A stretch of DNA of 64,000 nt from NCBI GenBank assembly GCA_029204225.1, contig CM055113.1, positions 19,489,798-19,553,797 of the forward strand, in the 5' to 3' direction. Below the pieces are notes generated by a model. The model was not told where the DNA came from. It saw only the letters and a program-made list of their open reading frames with translations, and made no database searches. Shown piece by piece: positions 1-11,099 of this stretch. The position numbers and the translations under genes are program-made. Origin of the DNA: Diphasiastrum complanatum. Its lineage: Eukaryota > Streptophyta > Lycopodiopsida > Lycopodiales > Lycopodiaceae. Positions within the stretch are counted from its first letter, which is position 1. Every line of letters begins with the position of its first letter.

Positions 1-186
1 TTTAGAGTATGAATTATTTTAAGATCCTGTTGGGCAATCAGAATGCATAAAGCTATGATCATCTTAAGCATAAGCTGTCTATTAGACTGTTTTTGCACCT
101 AGCAGCCGATTAGAATGGGAGAGCTGTTCCACAATATTCTTGCTCTCTTCTCCATTCTTGTTCTTCCTATCTCTCTTGTCTCATCA
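1..186 (+). repeat. 3' part of a Copia LTR (family A), cut by the window edge
   Basis: The segment ends in TCATCA and is followed three bases later by a tRNA primer site, so it is the downstream end of a 5' LTR. A diverged copy of the same sequence lies at 22031-22212 (shared blocks include GAGTATGAA, CTATTAGACT and GCTCTCTTCT), which supports the repeat call. The start of the LTR lies outside the window. Confidence 0.75.
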
Positions 187-189
187 GCT

Positions 190-201
190 TGGTATCAGAG
201 C
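190..201 (+). promoter_or_regulatory. Retrotransposon primer binding site, initiator-Met tRNA
   Basis: TGGTATCAGAGC is the standard plant Copia primer site, complementary to the 3' end of initiator methionine tRNA. It sits directly after the LTR end and about 50 bases before the gag start, as expected for a 5' leader. Confidence 0.85.
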
Positions 202-253
202 TTCGCTCAAATAAACCGAAAAATTAAGTTTGTTTTATTTGTATATTGTTATC

Positions 254-960
254 ATGTCTTATATAGGTAGCTCTTCATCTTCATCACTGAGTGAAGCTAG
301 AGTCATTGACAAGTTCAATGGTTCTAACTTTTACATCTGAAAGTTAAACTTAGAATAATGTTGATAGATAGAGATCTTTGGGATGTAGTAGAAAGGTGCA
401 AACCTGAAACCAGAAGATGGTGATCAAGCAAAGGCCTGGAGGATCAAAGATCATAAGGCCTTAGCATGTATCACACTCAATTTGGCCGACTTCCAAATAT
501 CTCACGTTACCACGTGCAAAACCTCTAAGGAAACACTGGACTTGTTATCAAGTCTTTATGAGACTCAGGATGTAACCACGAGATTATATCTTAAAAGAAA
601 ATTCTTTACTCTTAGCATGTCTGATTCTACTGCCATCACTTCTCACATCAATAGCTTCAAGTCCTTGTTAGATCAGTTATCAGTTGTAGGATGCTCTATT
701 CAAGATGATGATGTCGTTATGACCTTGTTTTCTTCTCTTCCAAAGTCGTATGAACACTTTGTGGTGATGATCTCCACACAACCCAACCTCACTCTTCAAA
801 AGGTGATTGGAGAAATGTGGAGAAAGACTAGCAGCCTGTCCATCAAAGACAAATCCATGGGTCTATACACCAAGAACAAAGACTATTCCAAAGGCAAGAA
901 TCAAGTGCAGCAGCAACAACAGAAGCCTCATACTCAAGGTGAGCATGGTGGATTGCGCTA
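254..960 (+). mobile_element. Copia gag fossil (family A), 5' end only
   Basis: A gag-like frame begins at the ATG at 254. It carries features of the plant Copia gag family (UBN2 type): a KFNGSNFY-like opening, then TSKETLDLLSSLYE, LYLKRKFFTL and a SLPKSYEHFV block. The C-terminus is Gln- and Lys-rich. It is broken in a few places. No protease, integrase or RT of this element follows, so only LTR end, primer site and gag survive. Its gag resembles that of the Copia at 12000-13200. Confidence 0.75.
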
Positions 961-1380
961 GAAGCTTTTCTGTAGGTTGCATATTCAGTGTGTGTGAATA
1001 TAATAACATCAGAAGCTTATCATAGATAGACGAAGTAGATGCCTTGTGCATTGGTTCTTTTGCATTGTGAGTAATAGGTTCATCCATTTGTACAAATTGA
1101 ATTAGCTTTGTAGAGCACGCGGTTCGTCCGCTATTGTCTTGTGCTCCACAACATTATTGACATGTATATTTTGCTATACTTAATCTGATAACAACTCTAT
1201 TGAACTACGTTCAGATTTGTGTCGATATTGTTATGCTTTTCTTCATTCTGTCTAACTCTCTTGTTGCTCAATCTGGTAATATGTTCTTAGCAAATTATTA
1301 TTAGTCTAGTTGTTGACGAATAATATTTCGTCTTGTCTTTCGCGACTAATTCGCAACTGATTATCAGTCGAACTCAGTCA
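961..1380. other. Unassigned non-coding stretch between two Copia fossils
   Basis: No gene or clear repeat seen. The short open frames here do not resemble known proteins. It may be retrotransposon leader or LTR too decayed to recognise. Confidence 0.5.
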
Positions 1381-4300
1381 AGTAAGTTCCTAGAAAGTTT
1401 ATCAGTACATTGAAACTCATGGGAGAGATAGACTTCTTGCTTGCGTGTGCTTCTTCTTATGTGACTGAAGCAAGATCCAAATTCAAGATAGATTGATTTT
1501 CAATATTGAGAATTTGTTCTCACATCTGTTGCTAGATTTCATAGGATGGATCAACATCTGTGTTAGATCCTAGATTGAGATAGCAAACAACATCCTTTCA
1601 ACTCCATTTTTTTTATCACTACTAGAATTTCTCACCAAGAAGATGTCTTCATCTGGTTCACATTTCTTAGAGCACAGTGAGAGATTAACATCTTCCAATT
1701 ATGCAATGTGGAATATCAGAATAGAATCATTGTTGATTCTACATTATGTAATGGATATTGTGAGTGGAGCTGAAGAAGAACCTGCTGCATCTAATGAAGC
1801 TGCAACATTTCACAAAAGAACCAGAAATGCCCTTCATTTTATAAAAATGAATGTTACTAATGAAGTGTTAAGAGAGATCAGTACATGCACCACTGCCAAG
1901 GAAGTTTGGGATACTCTAAAAACAATCTATGAAATCAAAAATACTTCTAGATTGCTTACACTTAGAAACCAAATATTTCTAAGTTATCAGAGAGTAGATG
2001 CGAGTGCTTCATCATATGTCATGAGAGTCAAGGTTCTTCATCAAGAGTTAGCTGGTATTAGTGATGTTCTTAAGAACACTAAACTTGTTCAACTAGTCCT
2101 AAATGGACTTAGAGATGAGTATGACAATATTGTGTAGACTTATGTTGTCAGAGAGGATCTTCCATCCTTGGAGACACTGCAAAGTATTCTCATTGCTGAA
2201 GAAAGCAGGAAAGAGAACAAGATGCTGAGGATCAACAAACTTTCATTGAAAGATGGTAGAAATGACAAAGCACTCTTCATCAGAGACAAGTCAAGAGACA
2301 AGGGCAAAGGACAACAACACTTCAAGAAGGACAAAGCCAAAGAAGGTGGTGAGGAATCAGTCCTCACAAGGTGCAACATCCAGTGGCAAGAAGAAGCTGT
2401 CAAAGATCAAGTGTTTTTTCTGTGGTAAGAAAGGACACTATGCATCAAACTGATTCAACAAGTGTAATCTCAAGAAAAAATGAAGTTATTGCTAGAGGAT
2501 CTAGAATTGGTAAGTTGTACAAACTAGATTCTAGGGAGAGTGATAACATTTCAGATATTGCTTATGAGACCAAGGTTCTACAGGAGGATCTGTGGCACAA
2601 GAGATTGGGTCATCCCAATTTCAAAGCCATGTAATCTATGGTCAAAGAAGGAAAAGTTGTTGGTCTACCAAAGACACTGTCAAAGGAGCTTCTACCTTGT
2701 GAAGCTTGTGTGCTGGCAAAGTCACACAGAAGACCTTTTTCTAGATCAAGTATCAAGACAAAGCAACCATTTGAACTTCTACACTCAGATGTTCATTTCT
2801 CATCAACTAAGAGCAAAGGAGGAGCCAACTATTTTGTTTCTTTTGTAGATGATTATACAAGACATTCCTGGATCCATATGTTGTCTTCAAAAGCCCTAGT
2901 TTATGATGTTTTTCTTACTTTTAAATCTTATGTAGAGAAGTAAGTTAAAAGCTTTAAGAAGTGATAGCGAAGGGGAATACACTTCCAATAAGTTTAAAGA
3001 CTTTTGTGAGAGAGAGGGTATTCAAAGAGAGTTCTCTAGTTCATATACTCCTCAGCAAAATGGAGTTGCTGAGAGAAAAAATAGAACTTTGTGTGAATGT
3101 GCAAAAGCCATTAGGCTGAAAGCTTCTTTGCCCAAAGAATTTTGGGGAGAGACAGTTGCATGTGCAAACTATCTTTGTAATAGGCTTCCGAATCATGCAA
3201 TAGGAGAAAAGACACCATTTGAGATGTTGTATAAGAAAAAGCCTAAGGTAGATCATCTTAGGATTTTTGGCTGTGTATGTTTTGTGCATGTGCCTCTAGA
3301 AACTAGGAAGAAGGAAGATCCTAGTGCAGTAAAAGGAATTTTTGTAGGCTATGCATCCACTAAAAAAGCATACAAGATTTATTTGGGTTGAAGCAATGAC
3401 CCAAGAATTTGAAGCCTTGATGTCAAATAACACATGGGAGCTTGTGGAGCCACCAAACAACATGCATGTGATTGGATGTAAGTGAGTAGTCAGAATCAAG
3501 TATAATCATGATGGATCTATCAATAAGTATAAAACAAGACTTTGTGCCAAAGGCTACTCATAGATTAAAGGTCTTGATAATACTCATCTCTCTTGCATAT
3601 TTTCACAAATGGAGTATGTTCCAGTTTGATGTTTCTAATGCATTTCTCAATGGTTACCTTGAGGAGGATATTTATATGGAACAGCCTCCAAGTTTTGTGA
3701 AGGAAGGTGATGAATCAAAAGTTTGTCTTTTGTTCAAAAGTCAGTATGGACTGATATAGGCACCAAGGTCTTGGTATGCAAGGCTCAATTCCTATCTCAT
3801 ATCACTCGGATTTTTTCTAAGTGAATATGACCCTTCTCTATATTATAAATTTGTAGATAATTTTGTAATCATTCTTCTCACCTATGTAGATGATATTATT
3901 CTTTGTGGAAACAGTGAGAAGTTAGTTGAAGAAACTAAGCATGCACTTGGTACTGAGTTTAAGATGCAAGACTTAGGAGTTCTTCACTATATTCTAGGCC
4001 TTGAAATAGATTTTTGGAAAGGTCATGCATTTATAAGCCAAAGTAGATATGCACTTTCCATGCTCAGAAAATTTCATATGGAGAACTGTAAAGGCGTAGA
4101 TACACCTATGGAGCACACTATAAAAGTTCCTATTAAAGATGATGAAATATTCTTTGAGGACATCACTCTTTATAGGAGTCTTATTGGCTCACTTATTTGG
4201 TTAACGGTGACTAGGCCTGATCTAAGCTTTTGTGTTCATATGCTAAGTCAACACATGCAGGATCCAAAGTTATATCATTGGAAGTTGGCTAAAAGAGTCT

Positions 4301-4848
4301 TGAGGTATATATCTTCTACCTTGGATTATGGACTATAGCATGAAGGAGAAGATCTGACTTTGATTGCTTTTTTAGATTCAGATTTTGCAGGAGACAGGTT
4401 GGATAGGAAATCCACAAGTGCTTACACTATATTTCTTGGAGGAAATCTGGTTTCTTGGCTATCAAAGAAGCAGACAACTATTTCCTTATCATCCTGTGAA
4501 GTTGAATACAAATCTCTTACAACCACAACAAAGGAGATTTTATAGATCAAAAGGCTACTTTTGAAGCTAAAGTGTTATGCAGATGAAAATTTACCAATTA
4601 TCAAGAATGATAACATTTCTGTCCAGGATTTTGCAAATAATCCAATCTTTCATGCAAGGAGCAAGCATATTGAAGTGGCTCATCATTTTGTAAGAGAAAA
4701 AGTCATTGGAAGAGAGATTTCATTGGAGCATGTTTCATCTTCAGATTGTGTTGCAGATCTTCTCACCAAGCCTCTACTCAAGAATGTCTTTATGAAGATG
4801 AGGTCAAACCTTGGCCTAATTTCAAAATCTATGTTGATAGGAACATAA
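1381..4848 (+). mobile_element. Copia retrotransposon body (family B), broken
   Basis: All Copia domains can be followed in order on the plus strand. Gag starts at 1643 (SSNYAMWNIRIESLL). A zinc knuckle CFFCGKKGHYASN lies near 2410-2450 and the pre-integrase motif LWHKRLGHPNFKAM near 2590-2634. Integrase core runs about 2640-3390 (NGVAERKNRTLCE-like, PKEFWGETV). RT runs about 3500-4340 (MFQFDVSNAFLNGYLEEDIYM, YVDDIILCGNS) and RNase H about 4360-4545 (FAGDRLDRKSTSAY, SLSSCEVEYKSL). The tail ends SKSMLIGT at 4848. It carries roughly ten interruptions, so it is an old fossil. Upstream sequence from 1381 looks like leader, but no 5' LTR or primer site is visible. Gag is closest by eye to those of the Copias at 58544-59771 and 61844 onward. 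Confidence 0.85.
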
Positions 4849-4952
4849 ATTCTAAGGAGTGTGAAGATTATTAAAATATTATCTTCCTATCTCGAGTTTG
4901 GGGTCATATCCATGATGATTTCCACTAGATTTCATGTTTTACATAAAAGGAG

Positions 4953-5490
4953 TGTGAATTGAGCACATATCCTTCTAGTGTAGTTCGGATTTGAGTTAGA
5001 CAGGTTCAATTATGATGACATGCAGATGTTTAGATAGCATGCAAAGTCTTACTATATGCATGCAAGCCACATGCAATCAGTGCATGCAACATGAAAAGTA
5101 GTTTTTGTGATCTACACATGTCTAAGTAGTTTTATGAGTTGACATGCAGTACATGCAACATCATGCATGCAGTTACACATGTGGATCTATGTAGGTGAAT
5201 CAGTTCAGTTAAGTGGACTTTCCATGCAACTCCACTGTAGGAATTTGAGTCTCTCTCATGTAGGGAAAGTTAGGCATGTTTTGCCACATTGTGATTATTG
5301 AGATTTTGGTGTTTTGGACTCATTCTCTCTCTACCCGAGAGCAGCCTCTTTTTCCCATACTGAACACTTAGAATTATTTCTGACATTCATTTCTCATAGT
5401 GAAGAGTTAGATTTTTTCATCAGATGTATGCCATTGTGCTCTTGCCTTAGATTTTTCAAGCATACTATTCTTTGATCAATCTTGTGCACC
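4953..5490 (+). repeat. 3' LTR of Copia family B
   Basis: The LTR start is placed at TGTGAATTGAGC, right after a purine tract (AAAAGGAG) downstream of the Copia tail. The U3 part carries a dense CATGCA cluster. Further on it shares the stretch TCTCTCTCTACCCGAGAGC with the LTR at 49180-50009. The right end is uncertain; it stops before the Gypsy gag remnant that begins at 5491. Confidence 0.6.
5019..5228. promoter_or_regulatory. Cluster of ten CATGCA (RY-like) motifs in an LTR
   Basis: CATGCA starts at 5019, 5038, 5059, 5070, 5083, 5143, 5152, 5162, 5166 and 5223. CATGCA(TG) is the RY element bound by plant B3-domain factors of the ABI3/FUS3/LEC2/VAL group. The cluster falls in the U3 part of the LTR, where a promoter or enhancer would be. 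Binding is inferred, not shown. Confidence 0.55.
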
Positions 5491-6351
5491 TTAGTAAGAT
5501 CCTGTAGGGTGTGTGGTGAAGTTCACATGTGCTAAAAATTTCACAAGAAACTTAATAGAATGAGCATAAGCTTGTTGACAGCTTGAAGTGCAAGGTTCTT
5601 GGTCTTTCGCTGCACTTGATCTGCTTGACTTTGCTGCATTTTGTTGGCTTGCATGAGGTTCCATTCTTCTTGGATCATCGTTCGTTGTCGACCTTTGTTC
5701 CTCTGATTTTCCATCTAATGATTCATCGGAGTGATAGGAAAAATTCTTCTTCCCGAGTGAGATTTCCATCAAGGCAGCATCTTTACAAAGTTGTGAAAGC
5801 GACGCATATGATGCTAATTCTTCCATACCAGATCTGATCCTTTTGGGCAGTCCGACATAGTATTTTGTCATAATGATCTGTTAGGGAATTGGGAGATCAC
5901 AATCCTTTACTGGATAATAGGTCCGATAGGTGTAGTCTCGGATTGTTTCATCAGGGAACATTTTTAATTTCGATAATCCTACAAGGGCGGTCTCCATAGT
6001 TCAGCACTAGAATGTCGCAAAGTAGCTGGTTGGTAAATTGCTTCAAGGTTTGCTCAATGACGCTGGTGTTCCAAACTCTTTTTTTTTTTTAAGAAGATGG
6101 AGAAGAAGAAGAAGGAGAAGAAGAAGAGGAGAAAAGAATCGATGAATGGTGGATCAGTATGGATGAGAATAGAGATAAAAATAAATTTATCTGACAGAGA
6201 TGGAGATAGAAGATGGAATAGAGATGGGACAAAAGAGCGATAGATGGTTGGTAACTGATACGGAATCACTCACCAAAGAGACTTGTGCTAATTTAATTAA
6301 ATTTGTTTTATGGTCTTTTTCTTTTCTTTTTTACGGTCTTTCTCTTTTTTA

Positions 6352-6640
6352 AGGGAATAGAAGCGTCGCAGTCATGGGAAGAGGCTATTTGAAAGATAGA
6401 GTTCTCAACAACGAGGCTTAGGTTCTTTTCAATTTTTTTTTTCTAAAGGAATAGAACCGTCGCAGTTGTGGGAGGAGGCTATCTGAAAGATAGAGTCGCT
6501 CACCAGTGAGGCTTAGGTTCTTTTCTTTATTATTACTATTATTTTAATGGAATAGAACCGTCACAGTCGTGGGAGGAGGCTATCTGAAAGATAGAGTTGC
6601 TCATCAGCAAGGCTTAGGTTCTTTTCCAATTTTTTTAGTT
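6352..6640. repeat. Three-unit tandem repeat, about 98-bp period
   Basis: Units start near 6352, 6449 and 6548. Each contains GGAATAGAA.CGTC.CAG, then GGAGGCTATCTGAAAGATAG, then GAGGCTTAGGTTCTTTTC, separated by T-rich spacers. The last two units are the most alike. It lies in the leader of the minus-strand Gypsy. A weaker partial unit may precede it near 6270-6350. Confidence 0.8.
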
Positions 6641-6811
6641 TTTATTTTACTTTTCTCGTACAAGCAAACAAAATCACAAAAAATGGCAAAATCTCGAAAA
6701 AATGGCAAAACTAACACGAAATCACACTAATCTAACCCCAAAAATTCTGATTTTTTGTTTGAAAATATAATGGTGAGAGAGAAGAAAAAAGAGAGAGGGA
6801 GAGGAGGGAGA

Positions 6812-6815
<4 letters not shown>

Positions 6816-6867
<52 letters not shown>

Positions 6868-6946
6868 CTATGCGGTGAAGCGAGTGTGTGGCGCTCCCCG
6901 GCAACGGTGCCACTATAGTGTCGTCAATGTAGCCTTCACCTACATA

Positions 6947-7001
<55 letters not shown>
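6816..7001. repeat. Two (AG)n arrays flanking a Gypsy primer site
   Basis: AG arrays at 6816-6867 and 6951-7001 bracket the primer site at 6895-6912. On the element's own strand they are CT tracts. The related LTR at 43530-44090 has a short CT tract at the matching place, so the right-hand array probably grew from one. Confidence 0.9.
6895..6912 (-). promoter_or_regulatory. Retrotransposon primer binding site, tRNA-Asp
   Basis: On the minus strand this reads TGGCACCGTTGCCGGGGA. It matches the complement of the 3' end of plant tRNA-Asp with one difference (TGGCGCCG is usual). It fixes the orientation of the surrounding Gypsy as minus and the LTR end at about 6913. Confidence 0.8.
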
Positions 7002-7003
<2 letters not shown>

Positions 7004-7430
7004 CCAAGAGAGTTTTATTAAGAAGAGAATTGAAAAATGATACAATACAAAGGAAATGGCTCCCTCTTATAGATTTTAGAGGTGAGCCTCCTTCACTCTC
7101 ATTGGTCATTTCATTGAGCAAGGATTCTAATCCAAGCCCTTCAAATAAGCACAACTTAAATTTATTGGTTCTAAGAAAGCACAAGGGCACTCACATGATT
7201 CATGTGAGTTCTAAGTTGAGTCCTTTTAGCTTTTTTATTGCAACTTGACTTAGGACCTCTAATGTCATTTTAGAGTTTTAAGCCCCTAATCTCTTATTCC
7301 TAGGAATTACAACTTGCTACTTGTGCTCATTGGGTTGGACTTACACACGCAAGATGCCAGTGCCCTCGCACTTATTATTCTACTGTACATTGTATTGTGG
7401 CGGGGCCCACTAGGCAAGGCTTGGCCAACA
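6913..7430 (-). repeat. 5' LTR of the tRNA-Asp-primed Gypsy
   Basis: On the minus strand it begins TGTTGGCCAAGCC at 7430 and ends at the primer site. It aligns by eye with the plus-strand LTR at 43530-44090 over long blocks (GTGCGAGGGCACTGGC, TGTAATTCCTAGGAATAA, AGGGGCTTAAAACTCTAAAA, GGATTAGAATCCTTGC). A CTATAAGAG box near 7070 (minus strand) could be its TATA element. Confidence 0.75.
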
Positions 7431-7439
7431 ATATTTTAA

Positions 7440-7628
7440 GTGATGGGACTCACTTGTTTATTATTGTGCAGGAAATATCCACAACACAGGCATTGTGTTT
7501 GTTCCATTTTGAAGAGTGATAATAGCATGACAAAAGGATTTAAACATGGAAGAATATTTAATTTGGATGCTAATGTTGCTATTGAGAGTGTGAACATGGC
7601 ACACTATCAAAATAATCAGCTAGTTTGA
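7440..7628 (+). mobile_element. Copia pre-integrase fragment
   Basis: The reading frame contains CVCSILKSDNSMTKGFKHG followed by RIFNLDANVAIESV. This matches the segment just before the pre-integrase motif in the Copia near 63020-63120 (GVCSILRNDKCIAKGFKQG). It lies immediately outside the Gypsy LTR at 6913-7430, so the Gypsy may have landed in a Copia. Confidence 0.6.
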
Positions 7629-8332
7629 AAATAAAAAACAACAAACCTAGACTGAGTCTTATAACTATTGCTACTTTTGAAAGTGTTCTTTTTTGGTACA
7701 GTAAAAAGATTTCAAACAAAATGTGCAATCTACCTCTAAAGAGTGAAAAAAATGAAACAAAATTGGATGGATTGGTGCCCAAAAAGGAAATGTTGAAAAC
7801 AATTGTATTTCAAAAATAATGTTATTAACTAGCTTTTTATTGCTCATGCACTAATGCCTCACCTAATTTTTATTATGCAGTACCATGACTTCTTGTTAAC
7901 ACTAAAGTTGTTTTCATCATACTTTTGTGCACGTGCACACATTGAAAGACTTATGCAAAAAACCCTTGGCCAATTGATGAAACAAAACATAAATTATTAA
8001 AATTTAAATCTTTCAACTGTATGTGGAACTAGACTTGACTCTTCATTGTGTTATCAAAAGACTTCAATTTTTTCTCTCTCAAATGATGGCAATTTACCCC
8101 TAAAAATCTTCAATTTTCAGCACTTTTCAGCACTTCACATAGGTAACTTTAGGTGTGCATATATATCTCTATAGGACTTGAGATTTATTTTATCTTATAG
8201 ACATGTTTCTATGGTCATAAAGGACTTTTGAAAGTACAAAGCTAAAGAAAGGGTTGTAAAAAACATCTCCAAAAGAGCTACAAATTTTTAGCACCTTTCA
8301 ATAATTTTCAACACTTTTTAGCACTTGATATG

Positions 8333-8338
<6 letters not shown>

Positions 8339-8404
<66 letters not shown>
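8339..8404. repeat. (GA)n microsatellite
   Basis: About 33 uninterrupted GA units, followed by purine-rich sequence. Confidence 0.95.
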
Positions 8405-8407
<3 letters not shown>

Positions 8408-9432
8408 AAGGAGAAGAAAAAAATTTAGAGGAGGAGATGAGAGCAAGAGAGTAGAGGTCCAATAAAAGAGAGATCTCAAACTAGAAAGAGAAAAATGATA
8501 AAAATGACAAAATAAAAAAGATTTGTACCTTATAAATAATTAGAATAAGTAGCTAACTCTATTATTAAACTAGGTTCTCAACATTATCAGCTATTTATTT
8601 ATTGTAAACTACTAGTTGCCTACAAACATAATACAAGTTATTCTAATTGCTAACACCAAAACTTGGCAGGCTTTTGTCATAGTTTAGATACTATTCTGAA
8701 GATAGCATTTGGAGTGCCAACTTGGCCATTCAAAAGGTGGTATTTACAATGAGATCGTTTCTTATTAAATTGTCAATGGTATATGACTATTAAAAAATAT
8801 TCTCTACTTGAATTCATATGATATTATTATCATTATGGCCATAAGTTTACTTCAAACTTCCTCAACAAATGATGGGAGCTTTACGGTAGCCCTGACCAAC
8901 TAGTATCATTTTAGATGGAACACGCATTCTTCGTGCTAGAATTCAAAATTTATCCCACAAGATTCTCTCCCTTTTGCTACTCTTCAGATGAAAGTTTTGC
9001 TACTCTTCAGATGACAGTTCTTCATTGTCCATTGTTTTGATGATAAATCTCTAATACATCTTCTTCTATGATTAAAAAGTGATCTTTGGATAATGCATTG
9101 ATCTTATTTTGCTCACCCATTCACATGTTTCTAATTGATATACTCTCCATCTTTTTATAAGACCTTACTAACAATAATATATAGATTTTTAAAATTTGTA
9201 AGACTACATTACCTTGAATTGTATGGTCATTCAAAGATTAGTAAGGTCTCAATTTTGGGTCCTGTTTCTCATTGTCTATCTTATTTCCTTCTCTTTTATA
9301 GTTCAATGTTTTTTCTAATCTCAATTTCTATGTAGTATAACATCAACTCTTCTTTGTGCAAATACTTATCTATTCTAAAATAAGTTTACAAAACACTTGC
9401 AAAGTGTGCAAGTCAATGGCGGGGCAATCGAT

Positions 9433-9471
<39 letters not shown>

Positions 9472-9476
9472 GCGGT

Positions 9477-9546
<70 letters not shown>
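9433..9546. repeat. Compound (GT)n-(AG)n microsatellite
   Basis: A GT array at 9433-9472 runs, after CGGTGT, into an AG array at 9479-9546. A 17-bp duplicate (AGTAGGTGTGACATAGG) follows the array at about 9545-9585. Confidence 0.95.
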
Positions 9547-9549
<3 letters not shown>

Positions 9550-10293
9550 GTGTGACATAGGGGGAGAGTAGGTGTGACATAGGTTTTGATCACTCTCCCT
9601 CTCTCCAATATTTTTAATTATATAGATATCTACAATATATATTCTTGTGTCTACCTCATGAGGTGGCTAATTGTGATCCTTCATATATTACAAGAAATCA
9701 TCTAATAATCCACAACATAATAAAAATGTAAGATTTAATTAGTTGTTGCATGCATGGACACACTAATTAAGAGCTAAATGTTTATAGATTGAGATATTTA
9801 TATCTTTTCATGTGGTAGTTGACTTCATACTAAGGCAAAGCAAGTAACATTATGGTGAAATGTCACACCAACACAAAATAATCACTTTGTTAAAGTCTCT
9901 TTTGTTTCACGTCTTCCTAAAGAAAATTTAAACATGCCTTTATGTATATTGCTATTGAATATGTGTATGTATTTGCACAAGATTCATACTTCATGATGAT
10001 AGTACCCATGATGTTACCAAAGCTATGCAATGTTCATGTTTTCTCATGTGAAACATATTCTATTAGTTAGTCATTTGATTACCATATGACTATTTAAATG
10101 CTAACATATGAGCACACCATAAAAGTTTTTCTAATATCATCTCAAGTTAAGAATCAATGGAAGATTTAGTTTAGTATTCTCAATTTTTTAAATTCGAGTA
10201 GGTGTTACTCTTTTTTCGCATTTACCTTTCAAAGATATTGAGAGTTTCAAAACCATGTTTATGAACAATATTTCATGGAAGGAGTCAACACCA

Positions 10294-10296
<3 letters not shown>

Positions 10297-10378
<82 letters not shown>
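10297..10378. repeat. (TC)n microsatellite
   Basis: About 41 TC units without interruption. Confidence 0.95.
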
Positions 10379-10379
<1 letters not shown>

Positions 10380-10381
<2 letters not shown>

Positions 10382-10780
10382 ACAAGATGGTCATTTTAAA
10401 ATTCATAGGATTCATATTGGATGTATGTTTATGAATGTGACTATCACATATTGCACTATGTTATACTAGGCCAATAATACTCACAAAAATAGGATGTTGA
10501 ATAGTAAAATATCATGCTATGATTGAGTATTGGACTTGGTTAAATTTCTTGAAAACGATTTGATTTTCTCTAGGTGCAATTAAGAATTGCAACTATAGCA
10601 ATATTTACAAACATTGTAGGTCCTAGAGGTAGAGTGTCAAATATCTTAGAGAGATATAGGATTGTGTCTAGTCTGTGAATGAATGAAAGTGAATTTCACT
10701 AGCTCATTTTTTCTCAGAACAAAGGTTTTTTCAACTATCATATTGTGTGTATTTCATGGTATGTGCATATTTGTTGGAAA
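10380..10780. repeat. Unnamed dispersed repeat R, copy 1
   Basis: It resembles 22280-22740: TATGCTATGAT..AGTATTGGACTTGG, GTGAATTTCA, and several other blocks in the same order and orientation. Identity looks like 65-75% by eye. No coding capacity or recognisable ends. It could be part of an LTR family or another old transposon. Confidence 0.55.
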
Positions 10781-11099
10781 TTAAGTCCACAATTGTCTCC
10801 TTTGGTGAATGACTAATTTCTATTTCAAGATTCTTCCTGCGCGTTTATTGATCGTTGATCTAGGGTTAGGTGAAACCAACTTTGGTTCTACGTCTGCAAA
10901 TCTGATACTGCAGGAATCATAACTTAGACAGCCAAATTATTTGAAGAACGTCTACAACAGGCTTCCTGTTGATCTCCAGCAAAGGGTAACCAATCCTATC
11001 ATATTTCTTGTTCATATGTTAAGTTCAATTATTTGAAGATCATTGAAGACTTGGCCATCTTCAAGGACTTCCACGAATTAGCATTTAGAATACCTCTAT

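Larger units (their letters stand above)
5491..7430 (-). mobile_element. Ty3/Gypsy fossil, Athila/Tat-like, 5' end only
   Basis: Read on the minus strand, the order is LTR (7430 down to 6913), a tRNA-Asp primer site (6912-6895), a leader with microsatellites and a three-unit tandem repeat, then a gag remnant (about 6060 down to 5491). Gag is recognised from ETIRDYTYRTYYPV and YYVGLPKRIRSGMEEL, typical of plant Gypsy capsid. The tRNA-Asp primer is a known habit of the Athila/Tat group. Nothing of pol remains. It is broken and its 3' part is lost. The gag assignment is moderate; the primer-site assignment is strong. Confidence 0.65.
7629..10296. other. Non-coding AT-rich stretch with microsatellites
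   Basis: No gene seen. Around 8100-8340 there is a diverged internal duplication (TTCAGCAC...CACTTCACATAGGTAA against TTTTAGCACTTGATATGGGTAA). The rest, apart from the simple repeats listed separately, shows no protein similarity I can recognise. Confidence 0.5.

Noticed and set aside
1-5490. One single Copia from 1 to 5490
   Set aside because: Two gag regions of different families (254-960 and 1643 onward) occur in a row, so at least two elements are present.
6755-7045. Open frames of Glu-Arg or Ser-Leu repeats across the GA arrays (also at 9356-9608 and 10275-10469)
   Set aside because: They are translations of dinucleotide repeats, open on both strands for that reason, with no flanking protein-like sequence.
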